Of a DNA stretch of 64,000 nucleotides, positions 49,645 to 60,884 are shown piece after piece. A program made the position numbers and the translations under genes. The notes beneath the pieces were generated by a model. The model ran no database searches. It worked only from the letters and a program-made list of their open reading frames with translations, and was not told the origin of the DNA. Each line of letters starts with the position of its first letter. Position 1 is the stretch's first letter. This stretch comes from Stutzerimonas stutzeri (GTDB taxonomy: Bacteria > Pseudomonadota > Gammaproteobacteria > Pseudomonadales > Pseudomonadaceae), in NCBI RefSeq assembly GCF_024448715.1, contig NZ_JAMOHZ010000009.1:124001-188000 (forward strand). Direction: 5' to 3'.

Positions 49645-50172
49645 ATGAGTGAACCTGTAGTTCAGGTCGCCGTCGCGCCTGTAGATGCCGTCGGCCGCCT
49701 GCTCAATGCCCTTTCGCGTCTGCTCGCCTTCATCGGCGGCCTGCTGTTGGTAGCAATGACGCTGATGGCGACATACAGCATCGCCATGCGCGCCGTGTTC
49801 GACGAGCCGCTGCTTGGCGACGTCGAGCTGGTGCAGATGGGCTGCGGCATCGCCATCGTGTTCTTTCTGCCGCTGTGCCAGCTGCATCGGGGCAACGTGA
49901 TCGTCGACGTATTCACTCTGCATGCTTCTGAACGGGTGCGCCGCACACTGGACACCCTCGGCGGGGTGCTGATGGCACTGGCCGCAGCCCTGTTGGCATG
50001 GCGCTCGGCGATCGGCACTGTCGATGCCTACGGCACCGGCGAGGAGTCGATCATCATGGGGTTGCCGATCTGGTGGTCGATGACCGCCTTCGCCCCAGGC
50101 TTCGCATTGTTGGCGGTGGTGTCGCTGTATACCGCCTGGCAGGATTTTCGTGGTGAGGGTAAACCCGCATGA
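49645..50172 (+). CDS. TRAP transporter small membrane subunit DctQ
   Basis: A 175-residue protein with four hydrophobic helices (LLAFIGGLLLVAMTLMATYS; GIAIVFFLPLCQL; VLMALAAALLAWRSA; FAPGFALLAVVSLYTAW), the DctQ topology, including a conserved charged loop between helices 2 and 3. It overlaps the DctM gene by 4 bp. It bridges the binding protein and the large subunit. Confidence 0.85.
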   Translation: MSEPVVQVAVAPVDAVGRLLNALSRLLAFIGGLLLVAMTLMATYSIAMRAVFDEPLLGDVELVQMGCGIAIVFFLPLCQLHRGNVIVDVFTLHASERVRRTLDTLGGVLMALAAALLAWRSAIGTVDAYGTGEESIIMGLPIWWSMTAFAPGFALLAVVSLYTAWQDFRGEGKPA

Positions 50173-51491
50173 GCAGTGTTGAAATCGGCGGATTATTCCT
50201 CGCCATCCTTCTGGTATTGCTGGTGGTGCGTATCCCGATCGCCATCGCCATGCTGCTGACCGGCATCGGCGGTTACGTTTCCATCAGTGGCTGGTCACCG
50301 TTGCTGAGCTACATCAAGACCGTCGCCTACGGACGGTTCACCGTCTATGACCTTTCAGTAATTCCTCTCTTTCTGCTGATGGGCCAGTTTGCCTCGCGTG
50401 GCGGCCTGGCGACCGGCCTGTTCCGCTCCGCGGCGGCGATGATCGGCCACTGGCGCGGCGGCCTGGCAATGGCGGCGATAGGTTCTTGTGCGGCCTTCGG
50501 CGCGGTCTGCGGCTCCTCCATCGCCACCGCAGCCACCATGGGCCAGGTCGCCCTGCCCGAACTGAAGAAGTACAACTACTCCGGCTCGCTCGCGGTCGGC
50601 AGCCTGGCCGCTGGCGGCACCCTGGGCATTCTCATTCCGCCTTCGGTGGTGCTGGTGATCTACGCCATCCTGGCCCAGGAAAACATTTCGGCGCTGTTCA
50701 TGGCCGCCTTCATTCCGGGGATTCTCGCGGCAATCGGTTACATGATCGCGATCGCCATCTACGTACGCATGAACCCCGACGCAGGCCCGGCGCAGCCGCG
50801 CATGAGCTGGCGTCAGCGGCTGGCCGCGCAGAAAGGCGTATGGCCGGTGCTGCTTATATTCCTGCTGGTTCTCGGTGGCATCTATAGCGGCTGGTTCACT
50901 CCAACCGAGGCCGCAGCGATCGGCACCGTGGGCACCGGATTCTTCGCTGTGGTGCTGGGCGGCATGCGTTGGGCAGGGTTCAAGGAAGTGCTCTACGGCA
51001 CGGCGGTGACGACAGGAATGATCTTCATGATCCTGCTCGGCGCCGACGTCATGAACTCCTTCCTCGCTGTCTCTCAGCTGCCGGTGGCATTGGCCGAGGC
51101 CATCACCAACAGCGGTGTCGGCCCCTTCGTGGTGCTCGCCGGGATCCTGATCCTGTACCTGATCCTCGGCTGTGTGATGGACACCATGTCGATGATCCTG
51201 CTGACCATTCCGATCTTCTTCCCGCTGATCATGGGCCTGGACTTCTACGGCCTGGACCAGACCGAGAAGGCCATCTGGTTCGGCATCCTCGCGCTGATGG
51301 TGGTGGAAATCGGCATGATCACCCCGCCGGTGGGGATGAACGTCTATGTGATCAGCAGCATGGCCCGCGACGTGACCCTGCGCGACGCCTTTCGCGGCGT
51401 GGTGCCCTTCCTCATTTCCGACATCGTTCGCGTGGTGATTCTGGTGCTGTTCCCCTCCATCACCCTCTGCCTGGTGCGGTGGCTGACATGA
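50169..51491 (+). CDS. TRAP transporter large membrane subunit DctM
   Basis: A 440-residue protein with 11-12 hydrophobic helices. It carries DctM signatures: FLLMGQFASRGGLATGLFRSA, GSLAAGGTLGILIPPSVVLVIYA with the GILIPPS substrate/Na+ site, and the inverted-repeat partner EIGMITPPVGMNVYVI near the C-terminus. It completes the TRAP set with the two upstream genes and is followed by an OprD-type porin, giving a path across both membranes. Confidence 0.9.
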   Translation: MSSVEIGGLFLAILLVLLVVRIPIAIAMLLTGIGGYVSISGWSPLLSYIKTVAYGRFTVYDLSVIPLFLLMGQFASRGGLATGLFRSAAAMIGHWRGGLAMAAIGSCAAFGAVCGSSIATAATMGQVALPELKKYNYSGSLAVGSLAAGGTLGILIPPSVVLVIYAILAQENISALFMAAFIPGILAAIGYMIAIAIYVRMNPDAGPAQPRMSWRQRLAAQKGVWPVLLIFLLVLGGIYSGWFTPTEAAAIGTVGTGFFAVVLGGMRWAGFKEVLYGTAVTTGMIFMILLGADVMNSFLAVSQLPVALAEAITNSGVGPFVVLAGILILYLILGCVMDTMSMILLTIPIFFPLIMGLDFYGLDQTEKAIWFGILALMVVEIGMITPPVGMNVYVISSMARDVTLRDAFRGVVPFLISDIVRVVILVLFPSITLCLVRWLT

Positions 51492-51606
51492 CCCCGACCG
51501 GCTAATCGAATTGCCGCCGGCGGCGGCTGCTTCACTCCCCCCTCGCTTTCGAACATCCGCAACGGCGGAGGGGAGCCCTCAACCTTGAAAAAGGAAAACA
51601 ACAACA

Positions 51607-52866
51607 ATGAAACACCACACCACCCAAGCAAGCCGCATCCTCGCGCCCACCCTGCTCGCCGCGTCCATCGCCGCCCTCGTCCCGCTGGCCGCCAGCGCCG
51701 AAGGCTTCGTCGAAGACACCAAGATCACGGTGAACGCGCGCAACTTCTACATCGGCCGTGAATTTCGCGACGACTCGATCACCGATCGCAGCAAGGCCGA
51801 AGAGTGGACCCAGAGCTTCATCCTCAACATCCAGTCCGGCTACACGCCTGGCCCGGTCGGCTTTGGTGTGGATGTGCTCGCCGGTCTGGCGGTCAAGCTT
51901 GACGGCGGTGGCGGCACCTACGGCACCGCCCTGCTGCCACGCCACGACGATGGCCGCCCGGCCGACGATTACGGCCGCTTCGGCGTTGCCGCCAAGGCGA
52001 AGATCTCCAACACCGAGCTGAAGGTCGGCGAGATGATGCCGGTCCTTCCGATCCTGCGCTCGGACGATGGCCGCTCGCTGCCACAGACATTCGAGGGCGG
52101 CATGATCACCTCGCGTGAAATCGACGGCTTGATGCTCACCGCCGGCCAGTTCCGCCAGAACAGCCCACGCGACGACGCCAGCATGGAAGACATGAGCTTC
52201 GCCGGCGGCGCGTCCGACCGCTTCAACTTCATTGGCGGTGAATACGCTTTCAACGACAAGCGCACCACCGTAGGCCTGTGGACGGCTGAGCTGAAGGACG
52301 TCTACGAGCAGCAGTATGTGCAGCTGCTGCACACCCAGCCGTTGAGCGAGGACGTGGCTTTGACCGCTAACCTCGGCTACTTCCAGGGCGACGAAGACGG
52401 CAGCGCGCTGGGCGGCGAGCTGGACAACAAGACCTACTCGGGTCTGTTCGGCCTCAAGACCGGTGGTAACACTTTCTATGTCGGTCTGCAGAAAGTCAGC
52501 GGCGACACCTGGATGCGCGTCAACGGCACCAGCGGCGGTTCGCTAGCCAACGACAGCTTCAACAACAGTTACGAAAATGCCGAGGAACGCTCCTGGCAAC
52601 TGCGTCACGACTATAACTTCGCCGCCATGGGCATCCCGGGCCTGACCCTGATGAACCGCTATATCAGCGGTGACAACATCCGGACAGCGACCACCGACGA
52701 CGCCGAGGAATGGGGTCGCGAGACCGAGGTGGCCTACACCATCCAGAGCGGCCCGGCGAAGAGCCTCAACATCAAATGGCGCAACTCAAGCTTCCGCTCC
52801 GAGGCCAACACCCGCGACCTGGACGAGAACCGCATCATCATCAACTACCCGCTGTCGATCCTGTAA
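51607..52866 (+). CDS. OprD-family outer-membrane porin
   Basis: A 419-residue outer-membrane protein with signal peptide (about 30 residues ending AASAEG). It has the OprD start FVEDTKITVNARNFYIGREF and many amphipathic beta-strands, and ends LDENRIIINYPLSIL, with a terminal hydrophobic residue as in porins. OprD members take up specific carboxylates. Being last in the dctPQM unit, it probably passes the same substrate, in line with galP-type porins of gallate clusters. A terminator hairpin follows at 52921. Confidence 0.88.
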   Translation: MKHHTTQASRILAPTLLAASIAALVPLAASAEGFVEDTKITVNARNFYIGREFRDDSITDRSKAEEWTQSFILNIQSGYTPGPVGFGVDVLAGLAVKLDGGGGTYGTALLPRHDDGRPADDYGRFGVAAKAKISNTELKVGEMMPVLPILRSDDGRSLPQTFEGGMITSREIDGLMLTAGQFRQNSPRDDASMEDMSFAGGASDRFNFIGGEYAFNDKRTTVGLWTAELKDVYEQQYVQLLHTQPLSEDVALTANLGYFQGDEDGSALGGELDNKTYSGLFGLKTGGNTFYVGLQKVSGDTWMRVNGTSGGSLANDSFNNSYENAEERSWQLRHDYNFAAMGIPGLTLMNRYISGDNIRTATTDDAEEWGRETEVAYTIQSGPAKSLNIKWRNSSFRSEANTRDLDENRIIINYPLSIL

Positions 52867-52920
52867 ACGCTGACGTTTTGCTCCCGTTGTACGCGCCCTC
52901 CTCCTGCGCGTGATGCTTCG

Positions 52921-52945
52921 GCCCGTCCATGGACGGGCCTTTTTT

Positions 52946-52946
<1 letters not shown>
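52921..52946 (+). terminator. Intrinsic terminator after the porin gene
   Basis: GCCCGTCC-AT-GGACGGGC hairpin followed by a run of seven T. It lies against the convergent pobA stop, and T-run bases abut the pobA end. Confidence 0.9.
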
Positions 52947-54235
<1,289 letters not shown>

Positions 54236-54297
54236 TCAATCGTCGCAAACTTGGACTTTTATAAACTCGGTTCGATTACCGCCCAAAGGACGATGCC

Positions 54298-55170
54298 GTG
54301 AGTTCCAACCGCTCCACCGGCGCCATTCCGGTCTACAAACTCTATGGCGACTCACTCGACTGGCCGACCCCGGACCTGCTGCATTGCGAGTCGATCCCCG
54401 AGCGCAGCCGCATGCATGACTGGGAGATCAGCCCGCACCGCCACGCCGACCTGACGCAGTTGCTCTACATCCGTCGGGGATGGGCTCTAGTAGAAGTGGA
54501 AGGCGTGCAGACACGCATCGACGAAGCGGCTGTGCAGGTACTGCCGCCGCTGTGCGTGCATGGGTTCCGCTTTTCCGAGCGCGTTGAAGGCTACGTGCTG
54601 ACCCTCGCTGCACCGCTATTGGCGCGGCTGGAGGCGGCACTCGGCGGGCATCAGGCGCCGCTCGGTATAGCCGGGCTGCATGCTGTCGGCAAAGACCGTC
54701 GCTATCTGGATACGCTGTTCGACGCCATCGACCGGGAATACCGAACGCCGGCACCTGCACGCGATCTGTTGCTGCAATCGCTGGTCGGCGTGCTCGCGGT
54801 CTGGGTCGGGCGGCAAATGCTGGTGCGGCAGACGAACAGCCATCCGCTGCGGGGCCAGGCATTACTTGCCGCGTTTACCCGGCTTGTCGAAACCGACTTC
54901 TGCCGGCGGCATTCGGTTGAAGACTACGCTCACCGGCTCGACATCACTCCCGCTTACCTGAACACCCTGGCGCGTCGTTTTACCGGCCAGACAGCCCAGG
55001 GTGTGGTACATGAACGGGTACTGCTGGAGGCCAAGCGACAGCTGATCTACACGACGATGACCGTGAGCCAGATCTCCGACAACCTTGGATTTTCCGAAGC
55101 AGCCTATTTCTCTCGCTTTTTCAAACGGCTGACCGGTTTGCCGCCGCGGGAGTTTCGCAATCGGCGCTGA
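54298..55170 (+). CDS. pobR: AraC-family activator of pobA
   Basis: A 290-residue protein. N-terminal cupin-like ligand domain (ISPHRHADLTQLLYIRRGWA at about 42-61). C-terminal AraC double helix-turn-helix: DYAHRLDITPAYLNTLARRF, then TVSQISDNLGFSEAAYFSRFFKRLTG. The start is GTG 54298, with no better in-frame ATG. It faces pobA and matches the AraC-type PobR of pseudomonads, which activates pobA with 4-hydroxybenzoate. Confidence 0.88.
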   Translation: MSSNRSTGAIPVYKLYGDSLDWPTPDLLHCESIPERSRMHDWEISPHRHADLTQLLYIRRGWALVEVEGVQTRIDEAAVQVLPPLCVHGFRFSERVEGYVLTLAAPLLARLEAALGGHQAPLGIAGLHAVGKDRRYLDTLFDAIDREYRTPAPARDLLLQSLVGVLAVWVGRQMLVRQTNSHPLRGQALLAAFTRLVETDFCRRHSVEDYAHRLDITPAYLNTLARRFTGQTAQGVVHERVLLEAKRQLIYTTMTVSQISDNLGFSEAAYFSRFFKRLTGLPPREFRNRR

Positions 55171-55266
55171 CGGGAGCGGATGAGCCGTCTGCTGCAGGCC
55201 GTTGAACAGCAGACGGGCTTTGAAAGGACGACGACCTTAACGAGTCATTTTGCACCCATGGCCGAC

Positions 55267-55443
55267 CTACTCATCGGCCGGTTCGCCGTTTGACGGATTA
55301 TGTGCCTTCGGATTGGTCTCCGGTTTCGCGGACTGGCAGTCGTCGACGCAAATCCCCAACGCTGTCGCCAGCGCCTCGGTGACTTCCCGGAAGGAATACC
55401 CATCGGCCCATACCTGCGTTGTGCCGTTCAGCTTGTTAACCAT
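55267..55443 (-). CDS. Small hypothetical protein, 58 aa
   Basis: From ATG 55443 the frame gives MVNKLNGTTQVWADGYSFRE, then a helix (VTEALATALGICVDDC) and a polar C-terminal tail. AGAGG lies about 11 bp upstream. It is convergent with pobR. No family is recognised. The protein-like composition and the CxxxC pair near the end are mild support. The spacer from 55444 to 55809 also holds the mdcR promoter and no other gene. Confidence 0.45.
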   Translation of the reverse strand: MVNKLNGTTQVWADGYSFREVTEALATALGICVDDCQSAKPETNPKAHNPSNGEPADE

Positions 55444-55809
55444 TTTTTCGGGCCTCTTGAGGCTGGAGCAACCAGCCATTACGTTCGGGCTGTTAGCCGC
55501 CCGGATAGCAATATGCAACTACAGCATCGAACGTGCCATCATCTGACTTATTATTTTTATTTTATATTTCAATAACTTATAAAATTCGAAAGACCCAAGA
55601 GCTCATGCAAGTTGCACAGTCATCAAATAGTCACCATGCGATGTGCATGCACGGCCTGCGGCCCAATGGCTGAACACGCACCATCAGCCGAACGGCCAAA
55701 ACAACAGTGCAATCAACAAAAAGAACAACCACTGACAAAAGTCCCATAACCGCGCCCGAAGCGCGTTCGCCATTAGGCATAATCGACTGCCATGCCCCGA
55801 GCATTCGCC

Positions 55810-56730
55810 ATGCAAATCGACGAAGAACTCACCCTGAAAAAGCTGGAAGTCTTTCTGGCCTTCATGCGCAGCGGAAATCTGAGCAAGGCGGCTGCCGAGC
55901 TGAACACCAGCAATGTCAGCGTTCACCGCGCCATCCATTCACTGGAAAGCGCCTTACGCTGTCCTTTGTTCAAACATGAAGGACGCAACCTGATTCCGCT
56001 GGAAAGCGCCTACGTACTGGAAGAAAAGGCTCAGAAGCTGGTGCAGGACGTGCTGGAAACGGTACGCCAGACCCGAGAGGCCGCCGGTTTCTCAGCTGAG
56101 CGCTTCAAGCTCGGTGCGCTGTATTCGTTGACGGTCAAGACGGTGCCGCAGCTGATCATGGGACTGAAGCTGCGCCGCAGCGAGCTCAACATCGACCTGA
56201 TCCTCGGCTCCAACGTCGACCTGCTCTACAAACTGAAGAATATGGAGCTGGACGCCATCCTGATCTCCCTCGACGACAGCCTCATAAACCCTGACTGCGA
56301 GCAATTGCTGCTTTTCGCCGATGATATTTTTCTAGCGGTACCCACTAATTCACCCTTCGCCGAGCAGGCAGAGGTGGATCTGGCCGACCTCCGCGATGCC
56401 ACCTTCATCACCCTCACGCAGGGTTTTGCCACGCATCGCGACAGTGCTCGGGTATTCAACCAGGCAGGCTTCGAGCCGAATGTGGGCATGCAGGTCAACG
56501 ACATTTTCACTCTGCTCAGCATGGTCAGCTCTGGGGTTGGCTACGCCCTGCTGCCCGGGCGGGTCGCAGCGGTGTACGAAAACCGCATCCGCCTGATTCC
56601 CTTGCAGCCCAGATACCGCCTGCAACAGCAGATCGGTGTGGTATTCCTGAAATCCAAAGAGCGCGATCCCAATCTGCTTGCGCTTGTAGCGGAATGCCGC
56701 ATGTACCGTCCTCGATCGAACTCCTCTTGA
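55810..56730 (+). CDS. mdcR: LysR-type malonate regulator
   Basis: A 306-residue LysR-type regulator: MQIDEELTLKKLEVFLAFMR at the start and the HTH SGNLSKAAAELNTSNVSVHR. The effector domain has DDIFLAVPTNSPFAEQ and DIFTLLSMVSSGVGYALLPG. Sequence style and context match MdcR, the activator of malonate decarboxylase genes. ATG 55810 gives the family's usual start; ATG 55792 is an alternative. It lies just upstream of a TRAP transporter on the same strand, with the mdc enzyme genes on the opposite strand beyond it. This suggests it controls both. Confidence 0.82.
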   Translation: MQIDEELTLKKLEVFLAFMRSGNLSKAAAELNTSNVSVHRAIHSLESALRCPLFKHEGRNLIPLESAYVLEEKAQKLVQDVLETVRQTREAAGFSAERFKLGALYSLTVKTVPQLIMGLKLRRSELNIDLILGSNVDLLYKLKNMELDAILISLDDSLINPDCEQLLLFADDIFLAVPTNSPFAEQAEVDLADLRDATFITLTQGFATHRDSARVFNQAGFEPNVGMQVNDIFTLLSMVSSGVGYALLPGRVAAVYENRIRLIPLQPRYRLQQQIGVVFLKSKERDPNLLALVAECRMYRPRSNSS

Positions 56731-56924
56731 CGCCCCCAGAGAATCATTAACTTTTCCGTAACGATGGAGGGTGGGTCTTAATTGATCCGCCCCCTTGCGC
56801 GCGCTAGCCTGCATTCGGATCGAGCACGGAAGCCCGAACAACAAGAAGAAAAGTCCTATGACGTAATAAAAATAATTATGAGCCGCATGGCGCGGTTCTG
56901 ATGTGTCAATTCAGGAGAATTCCA

Positions 56925-57917
56925 ATGAAAGCCCTACTCCGTACCTCGGTTGCGGCTGCACTGCTGGTCGCCAGCATCCCCAGCTTCGCCGAGACCGTCC
57001 TGCGCGCATCCCATCAGTTTCCCGGCAACCAGGGCGACCCCCGCGATGAAATGGTGCAGATCATTGCCCGCGAAGTCGCCGCCGCCGATGTTGGCCTGAA
57101 GCTCCAGATCTACCCTGCGTCATCGTTATACAAAGCCAACGAGCAATGGGGCGCCCTGACTCGGGGGCAGCTCGACATGACGGCTCTGCCGCTGGACTAT
57201 GCGTCCGGCCGCGTACCGCAGTTCTCCGCCACGCTGATGCCGGGACTGGTCAAGAACTATGAACATGCCCAGCGCCTGAACCAGTCCGATTTCATAAAAG
57301 AAATACATGCTCTGGCTGAGAAGAACGGCGCGGTTATTCTCGCTGACGCCTGGCTGGCCGGCGGATTCGCCTCCAAGGAACACTGCATCACCTCACCCGA
57401 GAGCATCAAGGGCCAGGTTATCCGCGCCGCCGGGCCAGCATTCGAAAACATGCTCGCCGCCGCGGGTGCCTCGATATCGTCGATGCCGTCCTCCGAGATA
57501 TACACCGGCATGCAGACCGGAGTACTGGACGCAGCCAACACCTCCAATGACAGCTTTGTCTCGTACCGCCTGTATGAGCAGGTGAAATGCCTGACCGCAC
57601 CGGGCGATAACGCCCTGTGGTTCATGTATGAGCCCGTACTGATGTCCAAGCGCACCTTCGATCGTCTTACTCCGGAACAGAAGGAGGTCATCCTGGCAGC
57701 AGCAAGCAAGGCCGAGGCCTACTTCGCCGAGGAAGGCCCTAAAGGCGAACAGCGCATGAAGGAGACCTTCGCCAAGGCCGGAGTAAAGGTGGTAAACCTG
57801 AGCAAGGAAGAACACGACGCCTGGATGCAGGTAGCCCGTGCATCCTCCTACCAGTACTTCTCCGATAAGGTTAAAGGCGGCAAAGAGCTTCTGGACAAGG
57901 CCCTCGCCGTGCAGTGA
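56925..57917 (+). CDS. TRAP transporter binding protein, probably for malonate
   Basis: A 330-residue periplasmic protein with signal peptide (KALLRTSVAAALLVASIPSF-AE). It has DctP features: ASHQFPGNQGDPRDE at the mature start and IKGQVIRAAGPAFENML with the substrate-binding Arg, plus a central GMQTGVLDAANTSNDSF. ATG 56925 has AGGAG upstream and is preferred to ATG 56901. It is first in a three-gene TRAP operon behind the mdcR-like gene. Malonate as the substrate is inferred from the neighbours. Confidence 0.87.
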   Translation: MKALLRTSVAAALLVASIPSFAETVLRASHQFPGNQGDPRDEMVQIIAREVAAADVGLKLQIYPASSLYKANEQWGALTRGQLDMTALPLDYASGRVPQFSATLMPGLVKNYEHAQRLNQSDFIKEIHALAEKNGAVILADAWLAGGFASKEHCITSPESIKGQVIRAAGPAFENMLAAAGASISSMPSSEIYTGMQTGVLDAANTSNDSFVSYRLYEQVKCLTAPGDNALWFMYEPVLMSKRTFDRLTPEQKEVILAAASKAEAYFAEEGPKGEQRMKETFAKAGVKVVNLSKEEHDAWMQVARASSYQYFSDKVKGGKELLDKALAVQ

Positions 57918-58007
57918 TGCCCATTGCGGCCGCTTCCTCAGCGGCCTTCGCTGCGTTCGAGCTCGCGCCGCGGCTTCTGCTGAAGGCGCCGGTTCCAAGG
58001 AGTCCCC

Positions 58008-58577
58008 ATGTCCAGACGTTTTATTCTCTCGATCGAGACGCTATCGCGCCTTGGTGGTGTCAGCGCCGTTGTCCTGCTGATCATCGCCATGGTGGTCATG
58101 TGCCAGATGATCCTCATGCGTTACCTGTTCCGAGCGCCCACTATTTGGCAGACCGAGGTCGTGGTATTCGCAGCGACCGCGGCAATATTCATTGGCGCGC
58201 CCTACGTGCTGATGAAGAAGGGTCACGTCGGCGTCGATGTAATAGAGCTGATGATGTCGTCGCCAAACCGACGGCGCATGCAGTGTCTCGGTGCAGTGTT
58301 AGGCCTGATCTTCTGCCTGCTGATGAGCGTGGCTAGCGGCATCTATGTCCACGAGGCCTGGAAAGGCGGCTGGACCACCCCGACTATCGCCGCCATTCCG
58401 CTGTGGATTCCCGCAACGCCAATGCTGGTGGGCTTCGGCCTGCTGTGCCTGCAATACGTGGTGGAGCTGATGAAACTGATTCGCCCCGAGTTGAGCATTC
58501 CAGAGCCACAAAACGCTGAGGCGGAGAAGAACGAAACCACCTTGCAAAGCCATCAGAATCTGGGAGAAGTAAGATGA
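58008..58577 (+). CDS. TRAP transporter small subunit DctQ
   Basis: A 189-residue protein with four hydrophobic helices (GGVSAVVLLIIAMVVMCQMI; VVVFAATAAIFIGAPYVLM; GAVLGLIFCLLMSVASGIY; IPLWIPATPMLVGFGLLCLQ) and a charged loop HVGVDVIELM, as in DctQ. It overlaps the dctM gene by 4 bp. Confidence 0.85.
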   Translation: MSRRFILSIETLSRLGGVSAVVLLIIAMVVMCQMILMRYLFRAPTIWQTEVVVFAATAAIFIGAPYVLMKKGHVGVDVIELMMSSPNRRRMQCLGAVLGLIFCLLMSVASGIYVHEAWKGGWTTPTIAAIPLWIPATPMLVGFGLLCLQYVVELMKLIRPELSIPEPQNAEAEKNETTLQSHQNLGEVR

Positions 58578-59890
58578 CTCCGTCCCTTGCAGGTGTGCTG
58601 CTGATCTGCGCCTTGCTGTTATTCCTCGCCACCGGCATGCCGATTGCCTTCGCCCTCGGCCTGGCGGCCATGGGTGGTCTGTTCATGGCGATGGGTCCGG
58701 AAGTCATCGGCGTGGTGGCCGAAACCATGTTCGCCGGCATCGGCAACCTGGCCTTCGTATCGATTCCGATGTTCGTGCTGATGGGTGCCATCGTTGCCGG
58801 CACGCCCGCCGGAGCCGACCTTTACCGCGCCCTGGATCGCTGGATGTACAAGGTTCCAGGCGGCCTGGTGCTGTCGAACATTGGCGCCTGCGCAGTATTT
58901 TCCGGCATGACGGGTTCGAGCCCGGCAACCTGCGCAGCGATCGGCAAACTCGGCATCCCTGAAATGATCAACCGCGGCTACCCCACTTCGGTGGCGACCG
59001 GCTCGATCGCCGCAGGCGGCACGCTCGGCATCCTGTTGCCGCCGTCGGTAACGATGATCATCTACGGCATTGCCACGGAAACATCCATCGGCCGGCTCTT
59101 TCTCGCGGGCGTACTACCCGGCCTGATGCTGACCGCCATGTTCATGTGCTGGGCAATGTTCGATGCCCGCCGCAAGGGTTTTCGCTTCGGCGCCGAAGGG
59201 GTGCACTACAGCTTGCGCGACAAGCTGGCGGCGCTGCCCCGAATACTGCCGCTGATGTTCATCATCCTGGGCGTTCTCTACGTACTTTATGGTGGTGTGG
59301 CCACGCCTTCCGAAGCAGCTGGCGCAGGCGCCATGCTTACGCTGGTGGTGGTAGTGCTGGCGTACCGGCTGTTCAAGCTGGGCACCTTTCGCGACATCTT
59401 CGGCACCGGCATGCGCGAAAGCGTCATGATCATGATGATCCTGGCTTCCGCCGAACTGTTCGCCTTCGCGCTGTCCTCGCTATACATCACCCAATCGGTG
59501 GCCGAGACGATCGCCAGTCTGGAAGTCAACCGCTGGGTGCTGATGGGCGTGATCAACGTGTTTCTGTTGGTGGCCGGGATGTTTCTGCCACCGGTGGCAG
59601 TAATCGTGATGTCCGCGCCTTTACTCTTCCCCATCGTGGTGCAAGCCGGCTTCGATCCTTACTGGTTTGCGGTGGTGCTTACCATCAATATGGAGATCGG
59701 CCTGATCACCCCGCCGCTGGGGCTGAACCTGTTTGTCATCAATGGGATCGCGCCGCAGGTTCCCACGCGGGACATTCTCTGGGGAGCCCTTCCTTATGCG
59801 CTGGTCATGATTCTGGCGATAATCGTGCTGTGCCTGTTCCCACAGATCGCTACCGTCCTGCCTGACTATGTCATGGGTAAAGCCGACTAG
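58574..59890 (+). CDS. TRAP transporter large subunit DctM
   Basis: A 438-residue, about 12-helix protein with the DctM pattern: AGIGNLAFVSIPMFVLMGAI, GSIAAGGTLGILLPPSVTMIIYG, and EIGLITPPLGLNLFVI near the C-terminus. It ends the operon mdcR-like, dctP, dctQ, dctM, and a strong hairpin follows at 59912. Confidence 0.9.
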   Translation: MTPSLAGVLLICALLLFLATGMPIAFALGLAAMGGLFMAMGPEVIGVVAETMFAGIGNLAFVSIPMFVLMGAIVAGTPAGADLYRALDRWMYKVPGGLVLSNIGACAVFSGMTGSSPATCAAIGKLGIPEMINRGYPTSVATGSIAAGGTLGILLPPSVTMIIYGIATETSIGRLFLAGVLPGLMLTAMFMCWAMFDARRKGFRFGAEGVHYSLRDKLAALPRILPLMFIILGVLYVLYGGVATPSEAAGAGAMLTLVVVVLAYRLFKLGTFRDIFGTGMRESVMIMMILASAELFAFALSSLYITQSVAETIASLEVNRWVLMGVINVFLLVAGMFLPPVAVIVMSAPLLFPIVVQAGFDPYWFAVVLTINMEIGLITPPLGLNLFVINGIAPQVPTRDILWGALPYALVMILAIIVLCLFPQIATVLPDYVMGKAD

Positions 59891-59911
59891 GAGAAGATGT
59901 TGGCCGTCTGG

Positions 59912-59940
59912 CGGGCTTCCCTCGGAAGCCCGTTTTTTTT
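59912..59940 (+). terminator. Intrinsic terminator of TRAP operon
   Basis: CGGGCTTCC-CTC-GGAAGCCCG with eight T behind it. It also separates the TRAP operon from the convergent mdc/mad operon; 59941-60116 has no gene. Confidence 0.93.
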
Positions 59941-60116
59941 GCTTCACGATTGCTTCATTAGTTCAGCAACGGACGAACAGTGCACCGGTGCTGGAGGCTG
60001 CTTCGTTTACCTAGCACTGCAAAGCCTAGTAAGCCGTTTCCGATAGGCGTTTGGTTCAACCCAGTTGGGGCATTGCAGGGTGGAAAACGGCAATCCGCTT
60101 CCCACCCCGAGTCGAT

Positions 60117-60881
60117 TCAACCGAGCAGGCCGCGCATGATGAAGAACAGCAGTGACGGGCCAAGCAGGCAGCCCAGCGCAGTATAGAACGCCGCGGTCAG
60201 ACAGCCGTAAGGCACCAGCCTGGCATCGGTCGCCGCCAGACCACCCGCGACGCCACTGGACGTGCCGATGAGCCCGCCGAAGATCACAGCGGCACGCGGG
60301 TTGTTCAAGCCGATCATGGGCGCAACGAAGGGCGTCGCGATCATCACCAGGATCGCCTTGACCAGGCCGGCGGCGATGGACAGCGCCATCACTTCGGAGC
60401 TGGCGCCAATCGCGGCACCGGTTACCGGGCCGACGATGTAGGTCACCGCACCCGTGCCGATGGTGGTCAGGCTTACCGCATCGGTGTAGCCGAAGGCCAT
60501 AGCCACCGAAACGCCCGCGATAAAGGACGAGAAAACGCCGATGAATAGCGCCAGCACGCCCACCATTCCGGCGCGCTTGAGCTCCTCGACACTCACGCCG
60601 AAGCCGGTGGCAACGATGGCGAAGTCCCGCAGCATGGAGCCGCCGAGCAGGCCGATGCCGGAGAACAACGCGATGTCCACCAGCCCCTTCTGTCCGCCAG
60701 TCACAACGCCTCCGATATACGACAGTAACAGGCCGATCAGAATGGCCACCGCCGAGCCGTGCAGACGGCCTTTGGTGAGCTTGTCCGACAGCCAGTAGGA
60801 GAACCACATGGTCGCGCCGATGATGGCGAAGCCGCTGATCAGGCCGTAGCCGGAGACGACCTTGAGTAGAGATTCATACAT
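60117..60881 (-). CDS. madM: Malonate transporter subunit MadM
   Basis: A 254-residue membrane protein with about eight hydrophobic helices, including ISGFAIIGATMWFSYWLSDK at the start and ALFSGIGLLGGSMLRDFAIVATGFG. It follows MadL by 3 bp, the usual madL-madM pair that forms a malonate:Na+ or H+ symporter. It is the last gene of the mdc operon in this window. Confidence 0.9.
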   Translation of the reverse strand: MYESLLKVVSGYGLISGFAIIGATMWFSYWLSDKLTKGRLHGSAVAILIGLLLSYIGGVVTGGQKGLVDIALFSGIGLLGGSMLRDFAIVATGFGVSVEELKRAGMVGVLALFIGVFSSFIAGVSVAMAFGYTDAVSLTTIGTGAVTYIVGPVTGAAIGASSEVMALSIAAGLVKAILVMIATPFVAPMIGLNNPRAAVIFGGLIGTSSGVAGGLAATDARLVPYGCLTAAFYTALGCLLGPSLLFFIMRGLLG

Positions 60882-60884
60882 GGC